From an uncultured Duncaniella sp. (GTDB lineage: Bacteria; Bacteroidota; Bacteroidia; Bacteroidales; Muribaculaceae): DNA of 64,000 bases. Positions 52,078-61,353 of the stretch are shown in pieces (position 1 is the first letter of the stretch; the number at the start of each line of letters is the position of its first letter). The translations under genes and the position numbers were made by a program. Where the stretch lies: assembly GCA_910584825.1 (NCBI GenBank), contig CAJUCI010000006.1, positions 1 through 64,000 on the forward strand, given 5' to 3'. The notes beneath the pieces were generated by a model. The model was not told where the DNA came from. It searched no databases and worked only from the letters and a program-made list of their open reading frames with translations.

Positions 52078-52938
52078 ATGAGACAATTAAAAATCACCAA
52101 ATCAATCACCAACCGTGAAAGTGCCTCGCTCGATAAGTTCCTGCAGGAAATCGGACGCGAGGAGCTCATCTCAGTAGAGGAAGAGGTAGAGCTCGCACAG
52201 CGCATTCACCAGGGTGACCAGCGAGCACTCGACAAACTCGTGCGTGCCAACCTTCGCTTCGTTGTATCCGTGGCCAAGCAGTACCAGAATCAGGGACTCA
52301 GCCTCCCCGACCTTATCAACGAAGGCAATCTCGGCTTGATTAAAGCGGCACAAAAGTTTGACGAGACCCGCGGATTCAAATTCATTTCTTACGCCGTGTG
52401 GTGGATTCGTCAGTCAATCCTCCAGGCACTTGCCGAGCAGAGCCGTATCGTGCGTCTCCCGCTCAATCAGGTAGGCTCTCTCAACAAAATCAGCAAGGCC
52501 CTGTCGAAATTCGAGCAGGAAAACGAGCGTCGCCCCTCGCCCGAGGAGCTGGCCGAGCGTCTTGATGTGCCTGTCGACAAGATTGCCGACACCCTCAAGG
52601 TGTCAGGCCGTCACATCTCGGTCGACGCGCCCTTTGTCGAGGGTGAGGACAACAGCCTTCTCGACGTGCTTACCAATGACGACTCCCCTATGGCCGACGC
52701 CACTCTTACACAGGAGTCGCTCGCCAAGGAGGTGGACCGCGCCCTTAAACAGCTCCACGACCGTGAGCGCGAAATCCTCAAGATGTTCTTCGGCATCGGT
52801 TGCCAGGAGATGACGCTTGAGGAAATCGGAGCCAAATTTGACCTCACCCGTGAGCGTGTGCGTCAGATTAAGGAGAAGGCCATCCGTCGCCTGAAAGGTC
52901 AGAAGAGCCATCTGCTCAAAGCCTATCTCGGCCAGTAA
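52078..52938 (+). CDS. rpoD: Primary sigma factor RpoD/SigA
   Basis: 286 residues from the ATG at 52078 (MRQLKITKSITNRESASLDK), the compact Bacteroidota form lacking region 1.1. Region 1.2 (DKFLQEIGREELISVEEEVE), region 2 (GLSLPDLINEGNLGLIKAA; FKFISYAVWWIRQSILQALA), region 3 (RPSPEELAERLDVPVDKI) and region 4 helix-turn-helix (MTLEEIGAKFDLTRERVRQI) are complete. It directs RNA polymerase to the TAnnTTTG-type promoters seen through the window. Confidence 0.96.
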   Translation: MRQLKITKSITNRESASLDKFLQEIGREELISVEEEVELAQRIHQGDQRALDKLVRANLRFVVSVAKQYQNQGLSLPDLINEGNLGLIKAAQKFDETRGFKFISYAVWWIRQSILQALAEQSRIVRLPLNQVGSLNKISKALSKFEQENERRPSPEELAERLDVPVDKIADTLKVSGRHISVDAPFVEGEDNSLLDVLTNDDSPMADATLTQESLAKEVDRALKQLHDREREILKMFFGIGCQEMTLEEIGAKFDLTRERVRQIKEKAIRRLKGQKSHLLKAYLGQ

Positions 52939-53036
52939 GAGATTGTTAAGTCAAAATCCAACAAGGTACAAAATATCAATAGTCTGCTCCTCGTGGGGGA
53001 ATATTGTGTTTTGTGCCTTTTTCCTTAAACACATCC

Positions 53037-54233
53037 ATGACACTATCATTCATCACAGCATTCCTCTCCACGCTCACCCTCACCGTGAGCACCCCCCTGC
53101 CCTCTCAGCGGACAAACGTGCCGGTTGTGGTAAGCCTCCCCGCCACTACGGGCGAAGTGCGGTCGGCACGCGTGGCCGGTGCGCCCGAAATCCCGTGTCA
53201 GCTTGACGACATGGACGCCGACGGCACCCCTGACGAGCTTGTGCTCATGCTCGACATGAAGCCCTCCGAGGTCAGGACTCTGCGCGTCGAGCTGTCATCT
53301 GCCGAATCAGAGCAGCCGGTTGAAGCCGGCACACATGCCTACATCAAACTCAACGACAAAAACAAGAAATTCCCCAAAATTACAGCCATAACCTATCCCG
53401 GCGATGTGGACAACCGTCAGATGTATAACAGCATCTACGGCCACGGAGCCGTGCTCGAAGGCTTGTATAATGCGATTCGCGTGTATATGGACAACCGCCA
53501 GAGCATTGACCTCTATGCCAAAAACCGCCCGCAGCTCGAGCTGGAGACAACAGGATTCTATACGACTGCCAAGCAGCTTGAAGAGGGATACGGACGTGAC
53601 ATCCTGTGGGCCGGCACCTCGGTGGCTATGGGGTCGTTCAGAGGATGGCAGGACGGCAAGCCCACCACAATTGACAGTGTATCAACACGCGGACAGCGCG
53701 TGGTGACCACCGGCCCTCTCCGCTCGGTGATTGAGGTTGAGGACCGTGACTGGGTGTACAATGGCAAGCCCATCGATATGACACAACGTTACACCATATA
53801 TAAAGGCCACCGCGATTACGAGGTTGAAGTGCGTCTGAAGGGTGCGCCCGCAGGGTCGGTATTTGCCACAGGCGTTCAGAAGATTATGAATGACAACGAA
53901 GGCTTTATCAAGCCCGAGGGACTCGCAGGCAGCTGGGGCAACAATCTCCCCGACAAGGGCATGCCCGAGGTTACCGACACACTCGGACTGGGCATATCCG
54001 TATCGGCCCCGTATCTCGTAAAGACGCTCGAAGATGACGTCAATTATCTCACGCTTGTCAAGCCTGACAGAAACGGAGTGATAAAATATGTAATCACTGC
54101 CGCCGCGCTGCGTGACGAGACCTCGCCGCGAACAGCCACCGAGTGGTTTGAATCGCTTGCAAAATGGCGCAAGGAGCTTGACAACCCCGTGAATGTGACA
54201 GTAAGGAAGACCGTCAAGAAAGGAAGAAAATAA
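53037..54233 (+). CDS. DUF4861 secreted protein of a pectin-type cluster
   Basis: 398 residues from the ATG at 53037, which starts a signal peptide (MTLSFITAFLSTLTLTVS). The body is a DUF4861 domain (KNRPQLELETTGFYTTAKQL; YTIYKGHRDYEVEVRLKGAP; WGNNLPDKGMPEV). The family is found in Bacteroidota polysaccharide-use clusters, but its reaction is not established to my knowledge. It precedes a rhamnogalacturonan acetylesterase (23-base gap) and a GH28 enzyme, so a role on pectin side groups or oligosaccharides is likely. The 98 bases after rpoD hold no clear terminator or promoter. Confidence 0.82.
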   Translation: MTLSFITAFLSTLTLTVSTPLPSQRTNVPVVVSLPATTGEVRSARVAGAPEIPCQLDDMDADGTPDELVLMLDMKPSEVRTLRVELSSAESEQPVEAGTHAYIKLNDKNKKFPKITAITYPGDVDNRQMYNSIYGHGAVLEGLYNAIRVYMDNRQSIDLYAKNRPQLELETTGFYTTAKQLEEGYGRDILWAGTSVAMGSFRGWQDGKPTTIDSVSTRGQRVVTTGPLRSVIEVEDRDWVYNGKPIDMTQRYTIYKGHRDYEVEVRLKGAPAGSVFATGVQKIMNDNEGFIKPEGLAGSWGNNLPDKGMPEVTDTLGLGISVSAPYLVKTLEDDVNYLTLVKPDRNGVIKYVITAAALRDETSPRTATEWFESLAKWRKELDNPVNVTVRKTVKKGRK

Positions 54234-54256
54234 CTAATACCGTTTCATCAATAACC

Positions 54257-55102
54257 ATGAAGATTTTAAGTACATTATTTCTTGCCGCCGCCATGCCGAT
54301 GATGGTACAGGCTGCAACCGAGCCGACCGACACTGTCACAGTGTTCATGATTGGCGATTCGACAATGGCCAACAAGCCCCTTGCCAAGGAGAATCAGGAG
54401 CGAGGTTGGGGCCAGATGCTCCCCGTGTATCTCCAGGGAAAGATTAAGGTGGACAATCACGCTGTCAACGGTCGCTCATCCAAGAGTTTCATCGACGAAG
54501 GCCGATGGGACAAGGTGATGGGGCTGATTCGCCCGGGCGACTACGTTATAATACAGTTTGGCCACAACGATGAGAAAATCAAGAGTGCTGACCGTTACAC
54601 CGTGCCAGGCGGGACATTTGACGAAAACCTTCGTCGCTTTGTCAACGATGCTAAAAGCAAAGGTGCCACCCCTATACTCATGAACTCTATCGCCCGCCGC
54701 AATTTCCCCCCGAATGCCGGACTTGACATCGCATCTGAAAGCGACGACAAGCAAAAGGAATGGAAGGGCAAATACCCTGAGGAGGGTGTGATTCTTGTCG
54801 ACACCCACGGCGCATATCTTGAGTCACCCCGCAACGTGGCCAAGGAGACAGGCGTGACATTTATCGACATGAACAAGCTCACTCACAAGCTCGTGCAGGA
54901 GCTTGGCCCCAACAGTTCGCGCGAACTTTTCATGTGGATTCCCGCAAATACATATGAATTCTGCCCCAAGGGCAAGATTGACAATACGCATCTCAATGTG
55001 CTCGGCGGTCTCGTAGTGTCGCGACTTGCCGTCAATGCCCTTGCCGAGCAGATGCCCGAGCTGCGCAAATATATCCGTCCCGAAATCTATAATCTCAAAT
55101 AA
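54257..55102 (+). CDS. Rhamnogalacturonan acetylesterase (SGNH hydrolase, CE12-like)
   Basis: 281 residues with a signal peptide (MKILSTLFLAAAMPMMVQA). SGNH catalytic marks: FMIGDSTMANK (nucleophile S35), AVNGRSSKSF (oxyanion Gly), IQFGHNDEK (Asn) and KIDNTHLNVLGG (D242, H245). It should remove acetyl groups from the rhamnogalacturonan I backbone outside the cytoplasm, exposing it to GH28-type hydrolases, the next gene being one (19-base gap). Confidence 0.9.
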   Translation: MKILSTLFLAAAMPMMVQAATEPTDTVTVFMIGDSTMANKPLAKENQERGWGQMLPVYLQGKIKVDNHAVNGRSSKSFIDEGRWDKVMGLIRPGDYVIIQFGHNDEKIKSADRYTVPGGTFDENLRRFVNDAKSKGATPILMNSIARRNFPPNAGLDIASESDDKQKEWKGKYPEEGVILVDTHGAYLESPRNVAKETGVTFIDMNKLTHKLVQELGPNSSRELFMWIPANTYEFCPKGKIDNTHLNVLGGLVVSRLAVNALAEQMPELRKYIRPEIYNLK

Positions 55103-55121
55103 TATCAGTACCTAAAGGCAT

Positions 55122-56390
55122 ATGAACAAGACTTTTTCAGCCATTGCGTTAGGTCTGCTCCTCGCCTGCGCCCCCACTCTATCTGCCAAAGATTATATCC
55201 TCACATCACACGGTGTGAAGAACGACAGCACCAGAGTGCAGACCGCAGCCATTCAGAAAGTCATCGACAAGGCTGAGGCCGACGGCGGTGGCCGTATCAT
55301 CGTGCCGAAGGGCACATTCCTGACCGGTGCGCTTTTCTTCAAGCCCGGCACCAAACTCCATCTCGAGGATGGCGGATGCATCAAGGGCTCGGATGATATC
55401 GAGAATTTCCCCCTGATTCCTTCCCGCATGGAGGGCCGAAGCATATATTACTATGCCGCGCTCATCAACGCCTATCACGTTGACGGATTTGAGATTACCG
55501 GCAACGGTGTAATCAACGGCAACGGTCTGAAATACTGGAAGCAGTTCTGGGCACTGCGCGCCGAGCGTGCCAAGATTAAGAAATCGTGCACCAACCTCGA
55601 GGTTCACCGTCCGCGCCTCGTTTTCCTTTGGGGATGCGACAATGTGAAACTCAGCGGCCCCACCCTCTGCAACTCACCTTTCTGGACCACACATCTCTAT
55701 CAGTGCAAGGATGTGCTTATCGAGAACTGTCGTATTGTCGCTCCGCGCGAGCCTGTTCGCGCCCCGTCGAGCGATGCCATCGACCTCGATGTGTGCTCTA
55801 ACGTCACCATCCGCGACTGCTACCTCGATTGCGATGACGACGGTGTGTGCATCAAGGGCGGCAAAGGCGTATATGCCAACCGTTCACTCGAGAGCGGGAT
55901 TGTTGAAAACATCCTCGTGGAGCGTTGCACATTCGGCCCCAATCTCCACGGCACTCTCACACTCGGCAGCGAGTGCGTGCATGCCCGCAACATCGAGGTG
56001 CGTGACTGCCACGTCAATACCGGCACCGCCATCCTGCGCCTCAAGATGCGCCCCGACACCTATCAGATTTATGAGGACATCATCGTCAAGAACATCACCG
56101 GCTCGAGCGGTACAGTAATTGACATGAAGCCTTGGAAGCAGTTCTTCGACCTCGAGGGTTCCGACGAGAAACCTTACGGAATCGTGCGCAATGTTCTCAT
56201 CGAGAATGTTGATGCCAAGGTGAAGTCGCTCGGCACAATCGCCGGCAATCAGGCCGACACCGTGAGCAATTTCGTCATGCGAAACATCAATGTCGAGGCA
56301 TCTCAGCCCGGATTTGAGTGCGTATATCCCGCTGTCAAACTCGAAAACGTAGTAATGAACGGCGAAAAGGTCGAGAATCCGGCAAAGTAA
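55122..56390 (+). CDS. GH28 polygalacturonase-like glycoside hydrolase
   Basis: 422 residues with a signal peptide (MNKTFSAIALGLLLACAPTLSA). Right-handed beta-helix pattern; active-site region: APSSDAIDLD (~215-223, NTDG-like), LDCDDDGVCIKGG (~235-247, the acid Asp cluster), LHGTLTLGSE (GHG position) and ILRLKMRPD (RIK position). The motifs are shifted from classic polygalacturonase, so the substrate may be rhamnogalacturonan or unsaturated galacturonides. Third gene of the pectin cluster, 19 bases before tilS. No SusC/SusD pair accompanies it. Confidence 0.9.
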   Translation: MNKTFSAIALGLLLACAPTLSAKDYILTSHGVKNDSTRVQTAAIQKVIDKAEADGGGRIIVPKGTFLTGALFFKPGTKLHLEDGGCIKGSDDIENFPLIPSRMEGRSIYYYAALINAYHVDGFEITGNGVINGNGLKYWKQFWALRAERAKIKKSCTNLEVHRPRLVFLWGCDNVKLSGPTLCNSPFWTTHLYQCKDVLIENCRIVAPREPVRAPSSDAIDLDVCSNVTIRDCYLDCDDDGVCIKGGKGVYANRSLESGIVENILVERCTFGPNLHGTLTLGSECVHARNIEVRDCHVNTGTAILRLKMRPDTYQIYEDIIVKNITGSSGTVIDMKPWKQFFDLEGSDEKPYGIVRNVLIENVDAKVKSLGTIAGNQADTVSNFVMRNINVEASQPGFECVYPAVKLENVVMNGEKVENPAK

Positions 56391-56409
56391 CACCTACGCA
56401 TTCATCAGC

Positions 56410-57732
56410 ATGCTCTCCGTCAGAGTAAAAGATTTCATCAATCGGCACCTTCCTCAGTCTCCGCGCATCATCGTGGGGCTGAGCGGAGGTGCCGACTCTG
56501 TTGCGCTCCTGCTGTCACTTCATGATGCAGGGGCTGAGTGCATCGCCGCTCACTGCAATTTCCATCTGCGCGGCGAGGAGAGCGACCGTGACCAGGCCTA
56601 CTGCGAGACACTTTGCCGACAGCTCGGTGTGCCGATACTGGTGAGGCATTTTGACGTGCAAGCCCGACGCGCGGCCACATCCGAGTCGGTCGAGATGGCA
56701 TGCCGCACACTGCGCTACGATTGGTGGCGTGAGCTTATTGACTCCGGGGCGGGTGACTATCTTGCCGTAGGACATCATCGAGAGGATAACATCGAGACAT
56801 TCTTTCTCAATCTACTGAGGGGAAGCGGCATAGCTGGACTTAAAGGCATGTTGCCTGTGTCGGGTCACGTCATCCGACCGATGCTCGAGACCACGAGGGC
56901 GGAAATAGAGGAATATGTGACCTCGCGAGGCTACACTTGGGTTAACGACCGCACCAATCAGGAAAACGAATACAAGCGCAACCGACTGCGCAATATACTT
57001 CTGCCTGTTCTCGAAGAGGAGTTTCCCGGCGCGTCTGACGCAATCACGCGCACGCTTGGCATCCTCCGTCAGAATTACGCGGTCTACAATCAGTTTGTCA
57101 AGTCGGAAACCTCCCCGTACATCAGCGATGATGGCTCGGTGGATATATGCGGCATAATCCGTGGCTGTCATGAGCCATCGGTCTTGCTTCATGAGATTCT
57201 GCCGGAGCAAGGCCTCAACCACTCTCAGATAGACGACATAATCCGATGTGTCGAGGCTGACCCTTCAGGCTTATCGTCCGGCCAACGGTTTATCACCTCC
57301 GATGGGACATTCACACTTGAGAAAGGTTGGCTGACTAAGGCGTTGACGACCGATATCACCGAGCATAAGGTGGATTTTTCAGACTCTCCATTCCGGGCCG
57401 AGAGAATATCGCCGGATGACTTTAATAAGGTAAAAGCCTCGGGGCAGATTTCATCTAACACAATCTATCTTGATGCTGTAGCATTCGACGGCTCTCCCGC
57501 CTGGACTTGGCGCACATGGCGGCAGGGCGACCGTCTGCAACCGTTCGGCATGAAAGGTTCGCGGCTGGTCAGCGACCTGTACAGCGATGCCAAATTCACA
57601 GCCAACCAAAAGCATTCCACACCCTTGCTTTTTCGTGATGGTGTACTAATATGGGTGGCCGGGTTGCGGGCATCAAATCATTTCAGAGTCAAAGCCTCTA
57701 CAACATCAGTCATAAAAATCACGTTTGGATAA
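56410..57732 (+). CDS. tilS: tRNA(Ile)-lysidine synthase
   Basis: 440 residues. The N-terminal PP-loop ATPase shows GLSGGADSVALLLSL, AAHCNFHLRGEESDRDQ, GHHREDNIETFFLNLLRGSG and EYKRNRLRNILLPVLEEEFP; the C-terminal tRNA-binding domains follow (RQGDRLQPFGMKGSRLVSDL). It modifies C34 of tRNA-Ile(CAU) to lysidine, essential for reading AUA. It ends 2 bases before the ATG of the next regulator gene. Confidence 0.95.
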   Translation: MLSVRVKDFINRHLPQSPRIIVGLSGGADSVALLLSLHDAGAECIAAHCNFHLRGEESDRDQAYCETLCRQLGVPILVRHFDVQARRAATSESVEMACRTLRYDWWRELIDSGAGDYLAVGHHREDNIETFFLNLLRGSGIAGLKGMLPVSGHVIRPMLETTRAEIEEYVTSRGYTWVNDRTNQENEYKRNRLRNILLPVLEEEFPGASDAITRTLGILRQNYAVYNQFVKSETSPYISDDGSVDICGIIRGCHEPSVLLHEILPEQGLNHSQIDDIIRCVEADPSGLSSGQRFITSDGTFTLEKGWLTKALTTDITEHKVDFSDSPFRAERISPDDFNKVKASGQISSNTIYLDAVAFDGSPAWTWRTWRQGDRLQPFGMKGSRLVSDLYSDAKFTANQKHSTPLLFRDGVLIWVAGLRASNHFRVKASTTSVIKITFG

Positions 57733-57734
57733 GT

Positions 57735-58289
57735 ATGGAGATTATAGTTAAAGGCATGGTCTGCCACCATTGTGTCGATGCCGTGGAGCGTGTATTGCGT
57801 TCCGCAGGTCTGACACCTGTCAGCGTGACACTGGGCAGAGCCGAGATAAAGGAGAATCTTGATGACTCGGCCTTGCAGATACTTGACAATCTGCTTGAAA
57901 GCGAAGGCTTTTCACGTCTGCTTGATGCCGACAGCCAGTTGGTCGAGCGCATCAAGCGCGCCGTCATCGAGCATGTGCGCAAGCCCAATGAGTGCCGTCT
58001 CAACCTGTCGGCATGCCTTGAGAAACATCTTGGGGCGACATATGACACCATGAGCCGTGTATTCTCCTCTCATGAGGGACGGACTGTCGAAAAATATCAG
58101 ATGGCGCAACGTGTCGAGTGGGTCAAGGAACTGCTCGGCTACGGCCAGTACACCATCAGCGAGATTGCCGACATGACCGGCTACTCAAGCACAGCCCATC
58201 TTTCCCGTCAGTTTAAAAGCGTCACCGGGCTTACGCCCACCGAATACCTCCGCACCTCAATGGACCGTCGCGGACTCAACGAAGTGTAG
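57735..58289 (+). CDS. HMA metal-binding domain fused to AraC-type regulator
   Basis: 184 residues from the ATG at 57735; the longer frame (from 57651) overlaps tilS. Residues 1-65 form a heavy-metal-associated ferredoxin-like fold: EIIVKGMVCHHCVDAVERVL with C10 and C13 as metal ligands. Residues ~75-184 are an AraC-type double helix-turn-helix: VEWVKELLGYGQYTISEIAD, MTGYSSTAHLSRQFKSVTGL, PTEYL. The joining of a copper-chaperone-like domain to a DNA-binding domain suggests a single-protein metal sensor, probably for Cu(I). No copper ATPase lies in the window, so targets are unknown. Confidence 0.82.
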   Translation: MEIIVKGMVCHHCVDAVERVLRSAGLTPVSVTLGRAEIKENLDDSALQILDNLLESEGFSRLLDADSQLVERIKRAVIEHVRKPNECRLNLSACLEKHLGATYDTMSRVFSSHEGRTVEKYQMAQRVEWVKELLGYGQYTISEIADMTGYSSTAHLSRQFKSVTGLTPTEYLRTSMDRRGLNEV

Positions 58290-58312
58290 AAATTAAGAGA
58301 AACACGCATCGA

Positions 58313-59566
58313 ATGTCAGTATCACTGTTCATAGCCCGCCATTTGCCGTTGCGCTCCTCTCGTTCGGGAGGAGGCACAGGCATAATTGTGTCCATAGCCG
58401 GAATAGCCCTGTCCATCGTGGTCATGATAGTGTCCATTGCTGTCATGAGCGGATTCCGCTCCGAAATCCGTCAAAAGGTCATAGGTTTCGACTCGCAGAT
58501 ATCAATCGGAGTCAAAGCATCCACCGCCGGAGACTCGTTGTCATCAATCCTCATATCGCGCAACGACCTCTCCCCTGCCATCAATGCGCTTCCGCCAACC
58601 GCCACATTTACTCTCACAGTGCGCCAGCCGGCAATAGTCAAGACGCCTGATAACTTTTCCGGCTCGGTCATCAAGGGGGTCGGCACCGACTATGACTGGA
58701 GTTTTATCAACTCAAATCTTGTGGAAGGAGCCATACCCGATTACAGCGCAGACAGCACATTGTATCACATAGTGGTGTCGCGGGCTTTGTCACGCGCGCT
58801 GTCGCTTGAACTTGGGCAGAAGGTCGACACATATTTTCTTGGCTCGGGAGCCTATCGAGTGCGCCGTCTGAAGATTGCCGGCATATACGATACACATTTC
58901 AGCGAATATGACCGCAACACCATCTTCGGCTCACTGTCGATGCTGCAGCAGGTGGCCGAGGTGCCTGACAGCTGTGCCACGATAGCTGAAATCAACGGTC
59001 TGCCTGACGACGAATCAATCGACCGCGCTGAGGAGGCAATCACGGCGGCATATCTTGAGGAAATCTACACAGGACGGTCACAGCGGCATTATGCGGTGCT
59101 TAACATTCACAAGTCAGCCGCCATATTCTTCAACTGGCTTGCCCTGCTTGACACAAATGTCAAGGTAATCCTCACCCTCATGTCATTGCTCACACTTCTC
59201 ACCCTTGTGTCTTCGCTCTTCATTCTCATTCTCCGTCGAGTCAACATGATAGGCATACTCAAGGCACTCGGCGCATCCAACCGTCAGATACGCACCACGT
59301 TTATCATCATGACAGTGCGAATACTTGGTTGGGGACTGCTGTTGGGCAACGCCGTGGGCATAGGATTGCTCTATATACAAAAAGCTACGGGAATCGTCCC
59401 GCTCAACCCCGAGGCTTATTATCTCGACCATGTGCCGGTGGAAATCAACTGGGTATCAATCATAGTGTTGAACGCGGCGGTCATAGCCATGTCGTTTATA
59501 GTGTTGCTGCTCCCTTCAGCCATCATATCCACCATCCCCCCGTCGCGCGCCATCAACTATGAATAG
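58313..59566 (+). CDS. LolE/LolC-like ABC transporter permease
   Basis: 417 residues with four membrane spans: one at the N-terminus (IIVSIAGIALSIVVMIVSIA), a periplasmic MacB-type domain (~50-260), and three near the C-terminus (SLLTLLTLVSSLFILIL; LGWGLLLGNAVGIGLL; ALNA-type stretch IIVLNAAVIAMSFIVLLLPS). Such permeases extract lipoproteins from the inner membrane with a LolD ATPase, which is not in the window. The final P-S-R-A-I-N-Y-E tail is typical of the family. It follows the HMA-AraC gene by 23 bases, but a functional link is not evident. Confidence 0.87.
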   Translation: MSVSLFIARHLPLRSSRSGGGTGIIVSIAGIALSIVVMIVSIAVMSGFRSEIRQKVIGFDSQISIGVKASTAGDSLSSILISRNDLSPAINALPPTATFTLTVRQPAIVKTPDNFSGSVIKGVGTDYDWSFINSNLVEGAIPDYSADSTLYHIVVSRALSRALSLELGQKVDTYFLGSGAYRVRRLKIAGIYDTHFSEYDRNTIFGSLSMLQQVAEVPDSCATIAEINGLPDDESIDRAEEAITAAYLEEIYTGRSQRHYAVLNIHKSAAIFFNWLALLDTNVKVILTLMSLLTLLTLVSSLFILILRRVNMIGILKALGASNRQIRTTFIIMTVRILGWGLLLGNAVGIGLLYIQKATGIVPLNPEAYYLDHVPVEINWVSIIVLNAAVIAMSFIVLLLPSAIISTIPPSRAINYE

Positions 59567-59639
59567 GCGCATGGGGCAATTAGGAATTTTGCCTGAATTT
59601 TTGTAATTTTGTGGCCTTAAAAAACGAATTTGTCGCATT

Positions 59640-61217
59640 ATGTCTCTAAATGAAGAAATAGCCCGCAGACGCACGTTTGCCATCATATCTCACCCTGACG
59701 CCGGTAAGACAACACTCACCGAGAAACTGCTCCTTTTCGGTGGTGCAATCCATGTGGCCGGCGCAGTCAAGTCTAACAAGATTAAAAAGACCGCTACGTC
59801 TGACTGGATGGAGATTGAGAAGCAGCGTGGTATATCCGTGGCCACCTCGGTGATGGGTTTCAACTACGGCGACTATAAAATCAACATCCTTGACACTCCG
59901 GGTCACCAGGATTTTGCCGAGGACACCTACCGAACCCTGACTGCCGTTGACAGCGTAATCATTGTAGTCGACGTCGCCAAAGGCGTCGAGCGGCAGACTC
60001 GCAAACTCATGGAGGTGTGCCGCATGCGCAACACCCCGGTAATCATCTTTGTCAACAAGCTCGACCGTGAGGGCCGCGACCCGTTTGACATACTTGACGA
60101 GCTTGAGAGCGAACTTAAAATCAAGGTGCGCCCGCTTTCGTGGCCTATAAATATAGGTGAGAAGTTCAAGGGCGTTTACAACATATTCGAGCACTCACTC
60201 GACCTGTTCACCCCCGACAAGCAGCGTGTAAGCGAGCGTGTGGAGATTGATTCGGTCGATGACCCTCGTATCGACGAAGCCGTAGGTGAGACTGACGCCG
60301 CCAAGCTGCGTGAAGACCTCGAACTCATCGAAGGCGTGTACCCCGACTTTGATGTCAATGAGTACCTCGAAGGCCAGGTGGCCCCGGTGTTCTTCGGCTC
60401 TGCGCTCAACACATTCGGAGTCAAGGAGCTGCTCGACTGTTTCGTCAAGATTGCACCCGCTCCACGCCCCACTCAGTCAGAGGAGCGGCTTATCGAGCCT
60501 CAGGAAGAGGGTTTCTCGGGCTTTGTGTTCAAGATTCATGCCAATATGGACCCCAACCATCGTTCATGTATCGCGTTCGTAAAAATTTGCTCAGGCAAGT
60601 TTGAGCGCAATGCCCCTTACAAGCACATGCGCACCGGCAAGACTCTGAAATTTGCAGCACCCACTGCCTTCATGGCTCAGAAAAAGAATGTGGTTGACGA
60701 GGCGTATCCCGGTGATATTGTCGGCATTCCCGATACCGGCAACTTCAAAATCGGCGACACACTCACATCGGGCGAGAATCTGCATTTCAAGGGCCTGCCG
60801 TCATTCTCCCCTGAAATGTTCAAATACATCGAGAATGCCGACCCCATGAAATCCAAGCAGCTCGACAAGGGCGTTCAGCAGCTTATGGACGAGGGTGTGG
60901 CCCAGCTGTTTACCAACCAGTTCAACGGTCGCCGCATTATCGGCACGGTAGGCCAGCTGCAGTTTGAGGTCATCCAGTATCGCCTCGAGCATGAGTATGG
61001 CGCACAGTGCCGCTGGGAGCCGATTTCACTGTATAAGGCTTGCTGGATTGAGAGCGATGATGTCGAGGCACTTGCCGCCTTCAAAAAACGCAAGTTCCAG
61101 TTTATGGCTACCGACCGTGAGGGCCGCGACGTGTTCCTGGCCGACTCAAACTACGTCCTTCAGATGGCACAAAGCGATTTCCCGAAAATCCGCTTCCACT
61201 TCACAAGCGAGTTTTAA
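59640..61217 (+). CDS. prfC: Peptide chain release factor 3
   Basis: 525 residues of the translational GTPase family. G1 SHPDAGKTTLTEKLLLFGGA, the RF3-specific SDWMEIEKQRGISV, G3 DTPGHQDFAEDTYR, and G4 VNKLDREGRDP. It recycles RF1/RF2 from the ribosome after termination. A TAATTTTG -7 box lies at 59604-59611, 28 bases before the ATG, but no -33 partner is found at the right spacing. A strong terminator follows the gene. Confidence 0.97.
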   Translation: MSLNEEIARRRTFAIISHPDAGKTTLTEKLLLFGGAIHVAGAVKSNKIKKTATSDWMEIEKQRGISVATSVMGFNYGDYKINILDTPGHQDFAEDTYRTLTAVDSVIIVVDVAKGVERQTRKLMEVCRMRNTPVIIFVNKLDREGRDPFDILDELESELKIKVRPLSWPINIGEKFKGVYNIFEHSLDLFTPDKQRVSERVEIDSVDDPRIDEAVGETDAAKLREDLELIEGVYPDFDVNEYLEGQVAPVFFGSALNTFGVKELLDCFVKIAPAPRPTQSEERLIEPQEEGFSGFVFKIHANMDPNHRSCIAFVKICSGKFERNAPYKHMRTGKTLKFAAPTAFMAQKKNVVDEAYPGDIVGIPDTGNFKIGDTLTSGENLHFKGLPSFSPEMFKYIENADPMKSKQLDKGVQQLMDEGVAQLFTNQFNGRRIIGTVGQLQFEVIQYRLEHEYGAQCRWEPISLYKACWIESDDVEALAAFKKRKFQFMATDREGRDVFLADSNYVLQMAQSDFPKIRFHFTSEF

Positions 61218-61247
61218 ACATATCGATAAATCGGTTCAAACATAAAA

Positions 61248-61289
61248 AACTGAGCAAAAGGATTAAGACACCCTTTTGCTCAGTTTTTT
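61248..61289 (+). terminator. Intrinsic terminator after prfC
   Basis: A 14-bp stem (61248-61261 with 61272-61285; core CTGAGCAAAAGG / CCTTTTGCTCAG) with a 10-base loop, followed by T's to 61289. It lies 30 bases past the prfC stop codon. The complementary AAAAAA run before the stem means it could also serve weakly on the minus strand for the dipeptidase gene. Confidence 0.85.
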
Positions 61290-61353
61290 CTCGTATGCGG
61301 CTCACGGATGTGCAGTGACATCTCATGCATTATAGCACGTAAAATATCAACAT

